Shown one piece after another: positions 61,595 through 64,000 of a stretch of 64,000 nucleotides of DNA. This stretch comes from an uncultured Lachnospiraceae bacterium (GTDB lineage: Bacteria; Bacillota; Clostridia; Lachnospirales; Lachnospiraceae): the NCBI GenBank assembly GCA_910577785.1, contig CAJTNT010000013.1, positions 1 to 64,000 on the forward strand, given 5' to 3'. The translations under genes and the position numbers were made by a program. The notes below the pieces were generated by a model. The model searched no databases. It saw only the letters and a program-made list of their open reading frames with translations, and was not told the DNA's origin. Every line of letters starts with the position of its first letter. Position 1 is the first letter of the stretch.

Positions 61595-62664
61595 TATTGA
61601 ATCCCTCCCATCATTCCCATAAAACGGTCAAATAAGTAACCGCTGTCCAAAGGCCCCGGGCATGCCTCGGGGTGGAACTGGACAGTGAAAATATTTTTCC
61701 CCGTATACGTAAGGCCCTCATTGGTGCCGTCGTTGACATTGACAAAGGCAGGGACGGCTACCACCGGATCCAGGCTGCCCGCGTCTACGACATAGCCGTG
61801 GTTCTGGGAAGAAATGTAGACCCTTCCCGTCTCTAAGTCCTTCACCGGATGGTTGCCGCCGCGGTGGCCATATTTCATTTTATGGGTATCCGCGCCATTG
61901 GCCAGCGCCATCAGCTGATGACCGAGGCAGATGGCAAAAATAGGGACATCGGACGCATAGAGCTTTTTGATTTCCTGAATGATGCCTTGGCATTCCTTGG
62001 GATCCCCAGGGCCGTTGCTGAGCATGATGCCGTCTGGCTTGGCGGAGAGGATTTCCTCCGCACAGGTACGGGCCGGGTAAATGGTCACTTCGCAGCCCCT
62101 TTGCTGGAGGGACCTGGCAATATTTTGCTTGGCGCCCAGATCCAGCAGAGCCACGCGCTTCTTTTTGCCCTTTAATACGGAAATGCGGGCACAGGTGACC
62201 TTGTCGACTACGTTTCCCGTAGTATACGCCTTGAGCCTGGGGAGGATATCCGCAAGACAGTAATCCTCATCTGTGGTAATCATGCCATTCATTGTTCCTT
62301 TTTCGCGGAGGATTTTCGTCAATGCCCGCGTGTCAATGCCAGCGATTCCTGGGATATCATGCTGCCGCAGGAAATCCTGGATAGCGCCTGTGGAACGGAA
62401 GTTGCTCGGCATCCGGGACAGTTCCCGCACAATATAGCCTTCCGCCCATGGCCTTTCAGACTCCATATCAGGAGTAACGCCGTAATTGCCGATGAGGGGG
62501 TAAGTCATGGCAACTGCCTGTCCAGCGTAGGAGGGGTCTGTCAGCACCTCCAGGTAGCCTGTCATAGATGTATTGAAGACAATTTCACTGATGGATTCCC
62601 TGGGCGAGCCGATGGACATGCCCTGGAATACGGTGCCGTCTTCTAATATGAGAAATGCTTTCAT
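61594..62664 (-). CDS. carA: Carbamoyl-phosphate synthase, small (glutaminase) subunit
   Basis: 356 residues. N-terminal CPSase_sm_chain domain (LEDGTVFQGMSIG, FNTSMTGYLEVLTDPSY), C-terminal GATase1 with the nucleophile Cys in FAICLGHQLMAL and the His-Glu pair in FHPEACPGP. GGTGG precedes the ATG. Preceded by a leader of about 220 bases containing a terminator-like hairpin. Confidence 0.97.
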   Translation of the reverse strand: MKAFLILEDGTVFQGMSIGSPRESISEIVFNTSMTGYLEVLTDPSYAGQAVAMTYPLIGNYGVTPDMESERPWAEGYIVRELSRMPSNFRSTGAIQDFLRQHDIPGIAGIDTRALTKILREKGTMNGMITTDEDYCLADILPRLKAYTTGNVVDKVTCARISVLKGKKKRVALLDLGAKQNIARSLQQRGCEVTIYPARTCAEEILSAKPDGIMLSNGPGDPKECQGIIQEIKKLYASDVPIFAICLGHQLMALANGADTHKMKYGHRGGNHPVKDLETGRVYISSQNHGYVVDAGSLDPVVAVPAFVNVNDGTNEGLTYTGKNIFTVQFHPEACPGPLDSGYLFDRFMGMMGGIQ

Positions 62665-62732
62665 AGATGTACCACCTTTCTGTGTCTACTGGGAGCTATC
62701 AAAAGCTTTTGTATAAAAAGCTGAATTTTGGC

Positions 62733-62769
62733 AAAAAAAAAGAATTGACTGCGCCATTGCATTCTTTTT
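62733..62769 (-). terminator. Leader terminator-like hairpin before carA
   Basis: On the transcribed (minus) strand the arms AAAAAGAAT (62769-62761) and ATTCTTTTT (62745-62737) form a 9-bp stem followed by a run of T. It lies about 70 bases before the carA start and about 125 bases after the promoter. A further small hairpin of AGCTTTT/AAAAGCT arms lies closer to carA. This suggests transcription attenuation of carAB. I did not find the PyrR-binding consensus loop. Confidence 0.55.
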
Positions 62770-62894
62770 GGGGGCTTATCAAAATCATTTTTCCTGAATC
62801 ATAGAAATTAATGAGAGCCGAAGGGGAATAGAGAATATGCAAAGATGCACCTTTATCGCATACCACTTGCGTATTTCCCTTCAAAATTATTAGC

Positions 62895-62923
62895 ATTTTA
62901 ACACATGAAAGCGCAGATTTCAA
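62895..62923 (-). promoter_or_regulatory. Sigma-A promoter of carAB
   Basis: On the minus strand TTGAAA (62923-62918) and TAAAAT (62900-62895) are spaced 17 bases apart. This gives a leader of about 220 bases. The 62924-63090 stretch to the divergent regulator promoter contains a 13-base match (62965-62977) to one arm of the palindromic repeat family and no gene. Confidence 0.75.
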
Positions 62924-63090
62924 CCTTTATGGGAAAATTTTCTGATCGAAGAATTAACAGAAGGGTTACGATTCACGCCCAAATAAGGACTTTTATCAAG
63001 AATATTTTTTACAGCTTATATTGCTAATTTCCCTATTTTATGATTCGGCATTTCCCTGTTATCATCTGCCTTTGAAATAACTTTTACGAG

Positions 63091-63119
63091 TTGATATTAT
63101 TCGTTTAAACTTATATAAT
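63091..63119 (+). promoter_or_regulatory. Sigma-A promoter of the response regulator operon
   Basis: TTGATA (63091-63096), 17-base spacer, TATAAT (63114-63119). It stands about 85 bases before the response regulator start and 30 bases before a short leader frame. Confidence 0.85.
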
Positions 63120-63148
63120 AGATCCAGCACGATTTGCGGAGGCCAGAA

Positions 63149-63226
63149 ATGTTTGAATCTATAACGGCACAGGAAGCAAAAATCAAAACGGAGTTGATGG
63201 ACTATGAAAAAAATTTTAATTATTGA
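63149..63226 (+). CDS. Possible 25-residue leader peptide overlapping the regulator start
   Basis: ATG at 63149 with GGAGG six bases before it opens a 25-codon frame (MFESITAQEAKIKTELMDY, then six more residues) that ends inside the regulator gene, whose start (63204) lies in another frame. The regulator has only a weaker GGAG ten bases before its ATG. The short frame may bring ribosomes to the regulator by coupling. It is too short to judge by sequence, and there is no homology evidence. Confidence 0.35.
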   Translation: MFESITAQEAKIKTELMDYEKNFNY

Positions 63227-63869
63227 TGACGATATTCCTATCGGAAATATGCTTGAAGAAACGCTTTCCAAAGAGGGCTATAAAATCTTCCGTGCTTACT
63301 CTGGAACAGAGGCATTATTCGTTTTTTCTAAGTCAAAGCCAGACCTTGTACTGTTGGATTTAATGCTGCCGGGATTGCATGGGGAAGATGTCCTTCCCCA
63401 AATAAAGGGAATCCCTGTTATAGTAGTGAGCGCCAAAGTTGACATTGACAATAAAGTTGATGTGCTGCTTGGCGGTGCGGTTGATTATGTGACGAAGCCG
63501 TTTCACATGAAAGAACTTCTTGCCAGAATTTCCGTACATCTAAGGAATGCAGACAGTATGCCCGTTTCATCAGAACTGACATTTTCGGATATGATCCTTG
63601 ACACCAATACCCATATTGTAAAGATCGGCAGTATGGAAATAAAATTGACAAGGACAGAATACGCCATTTTGAAATTACTTATGCAAAATCCCACTCAGGT
63701 TGTTACGAAATCCCTGTTGTTAGACCGCATCAGTACAGACACGCCAGATTGTACGGAAAGCTCCCTGAAAATGCACATCAGCAATTTAAGGAAAAAACTT
63801 CGGAAGGCAAATAACAGAGACTATATCGAAGCTGTCTGGGGGATTGGATTTAAAATGAGGGCGGAATAA
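63204..63869 (+). CDS. OmpR family response regulator
   Basis: 221 residues. Receiver residues Asp8-Asp9, phosphorylated Asp52 (LLDLMLPG), Lys98 (VTKPF); C-terminal winged helix (about 125-220; LTRTEYAILKLLMQNPTQVV, HISNLRKKLRKAN, WGIGFKM). Among OmpR proteins the sequence is like regulators of lantibiotic/bacitracin ABC transporters, and an ABC transporter gene follows directly. The kinase would be downstream of the window. Confidence 0.95.
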   Translation: MKKILIIDDDIPIGNMLEETLSKEGYKIFRAYSGTEALFVFSKSKPDLVLLDLMLPGLHGEDVLPQIKGIPVIVVSAKVDIDNKVDVLLGGAVDYVTKPFHMKELLARISVHLRNADSMPVSSELTFSDMILDTNTHIVKIGSMEIKLTRTEYAILKLLMQNPTQVVTKSLLLDRISTDTPDCTESSLKMHISNLRKKLRKANNRDYIEAVWGIGFKMRAE

Positions 63870-63871
63870 AT

Positions 63872-63912
63872 CTTTACTATTTCTTTACTGTTTTCTTTAC
63901 CATTTTCTTTAC
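63872..63912 (+). promoter_or_regulatory. Four phased CTTTAC direct repeats before the ABC transporter
   Basis: CTTTAC occurs at 63872, 63883, 63895 and 63907, giving steps of 11, 12 and 12 bases. The first lies just after the response regulator stop, and all are 48-88 bases before the ABC start. OmpR-type regulators usually bind direct repeats about one helical turn apart, so this is probably a binding site for the upstream regulator. Confidence 0.55.
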
Positions 63913-63959
63913 CATTTGCAGATATCATGCCAGTACACTTAACAAGGAGGTCATGTTAT

Positions 63960-64000
63960 ATGGATTATGTTCTTAGAACAAATGCTTTGTCTAAAAAATA
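63960..64000 (+). CDS. ABC transporter ATP-binding protein, partial (runs off window)
   Basis: ATG at 63960 with AAGGAGG nine bases before it; only 13 codons (MDYVLRTNALSKK plus part of Tyr) are in the window. The LRTNALSKKY start is the standard first strand of ABC ATPases of the lantibiotic/bacitracin resistance type. With the OmpR regulator just upstream, this is probably a drug or lantibiotic resistance transporter operon. Confidence 0.7.
   Translation, partial: MDYVLRTNALSKK

Noticed and set aside
62699..62923. 74-codon minus-strand frame in the carA leader as a leader peptide
   Set aside because: Its start overlaps the -35 box of the promoter, so it would not be transcribed in full.

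Overview
The window looks like the chromosome of a motile, spore-forming, low-to-mid-GC Firmicute, most likely a gut Lachnospiraceae-type Clostridium. The evidence is an alpha/beta small acid-soluble spore protein, Rex, IreB-RuvX-DUF1292, YlbF, RNase J, a flagellin with CsrA-type control, YesN/YesM-type two-component genes, and strong AGGAGG ribosome binding sites throughout. No rRNA, tRNA or CRISPR array was seen.

Layout. (1) 1-12.3 kb, minus strand: a flagellar glycosylation island running leftwards from flagellin. In transcription order it has a small unknown protein, a Maf-type flagellin glycosyltransferase, PseB dehydratase, a nonulosonate-associated methylase, a PseA-type amidotransferase, a CgeB-like glycosyltransferase, a radical SAM/SPASM protein, both halves of a split transketolase, an SDR epimerase, a second radical SAM/SPASM protein and a truncated methyltransferase. 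Carbohydrate assembly and flagellin decoration are probably co-produced; the transketolase plus paired radical SAM enzymes point to an unusual glycan. (2) 12.3-15.4 kb: flagellin, a divergent CsrA with an extra tail, and a FimB-like tyrosine recombinase. The recombinase lies between two 27-bp inverted sites (14304-14330 and 15344-15370, 23/27 identical), so the segment may invert. (3) 15.5-17.3 kb: an Rpn-family nuclease gene and a decayed duplicate of it, interrupted by a 327-bp terminal-inverted-repeat element. (4) 17.5-25.3 kb, minus: conserved housekeeping genes: lactonase, U32/TrhP-like, TrmR, MltG-like, YlbF, RNase J, DUF1292, RuvX, IreB and an exported C39-like peptidase.

(5) 25.4-36.3 kb, minus: a duplicated CmpB-type membrane protein, then a sugar-use locus made of a 1666-residue secreted glycosidase, a YesM-type kinase, a response regulator that loses its DNA-binding end, and an alpha-galactosidase that lacks its N-terminus. 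The last two are joined at about 28.74-28.79 kb, which looks like a deletion scar. (6) 36.8-47.0 kb, minus: YebC, CNNM/CBS protein, MazF, alanine racemase, NnrE/NnrD, a coiled-coil protein, Rex, an ABC-F ATPase and isocitrate dehydrogenase. A palindromic repeat of about 130 bp sits between Rex and the ABC-F gene, flanked by a 23-bp direct duplication of the ABC-F gene end; a second copy lies at 25.4 kb and a fragment at 47.05 kb.

(7) 47.2-54.3 kb, plus: a YtrA-type GntR regulator with a His-rich heptapeptide repeat tail, its ABC transporter, a (minus) XRE/TPR regulator, a ClC channel, an ArsB/NhaD-type transporter and a cytidylate-kinase-like protein. (8) 54.3-64 kb: a sigma-like factor, metallophosphoesterase, DUF4474 protein, SASP, CYTH protein, carAB with a leader terminator, and an OmpR-type regulator followed by four phased TTTAC repeats just before an ABC transporter gene that runs off the window.

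All calls come from reading the sequence and family knowledge; no database search was possible.
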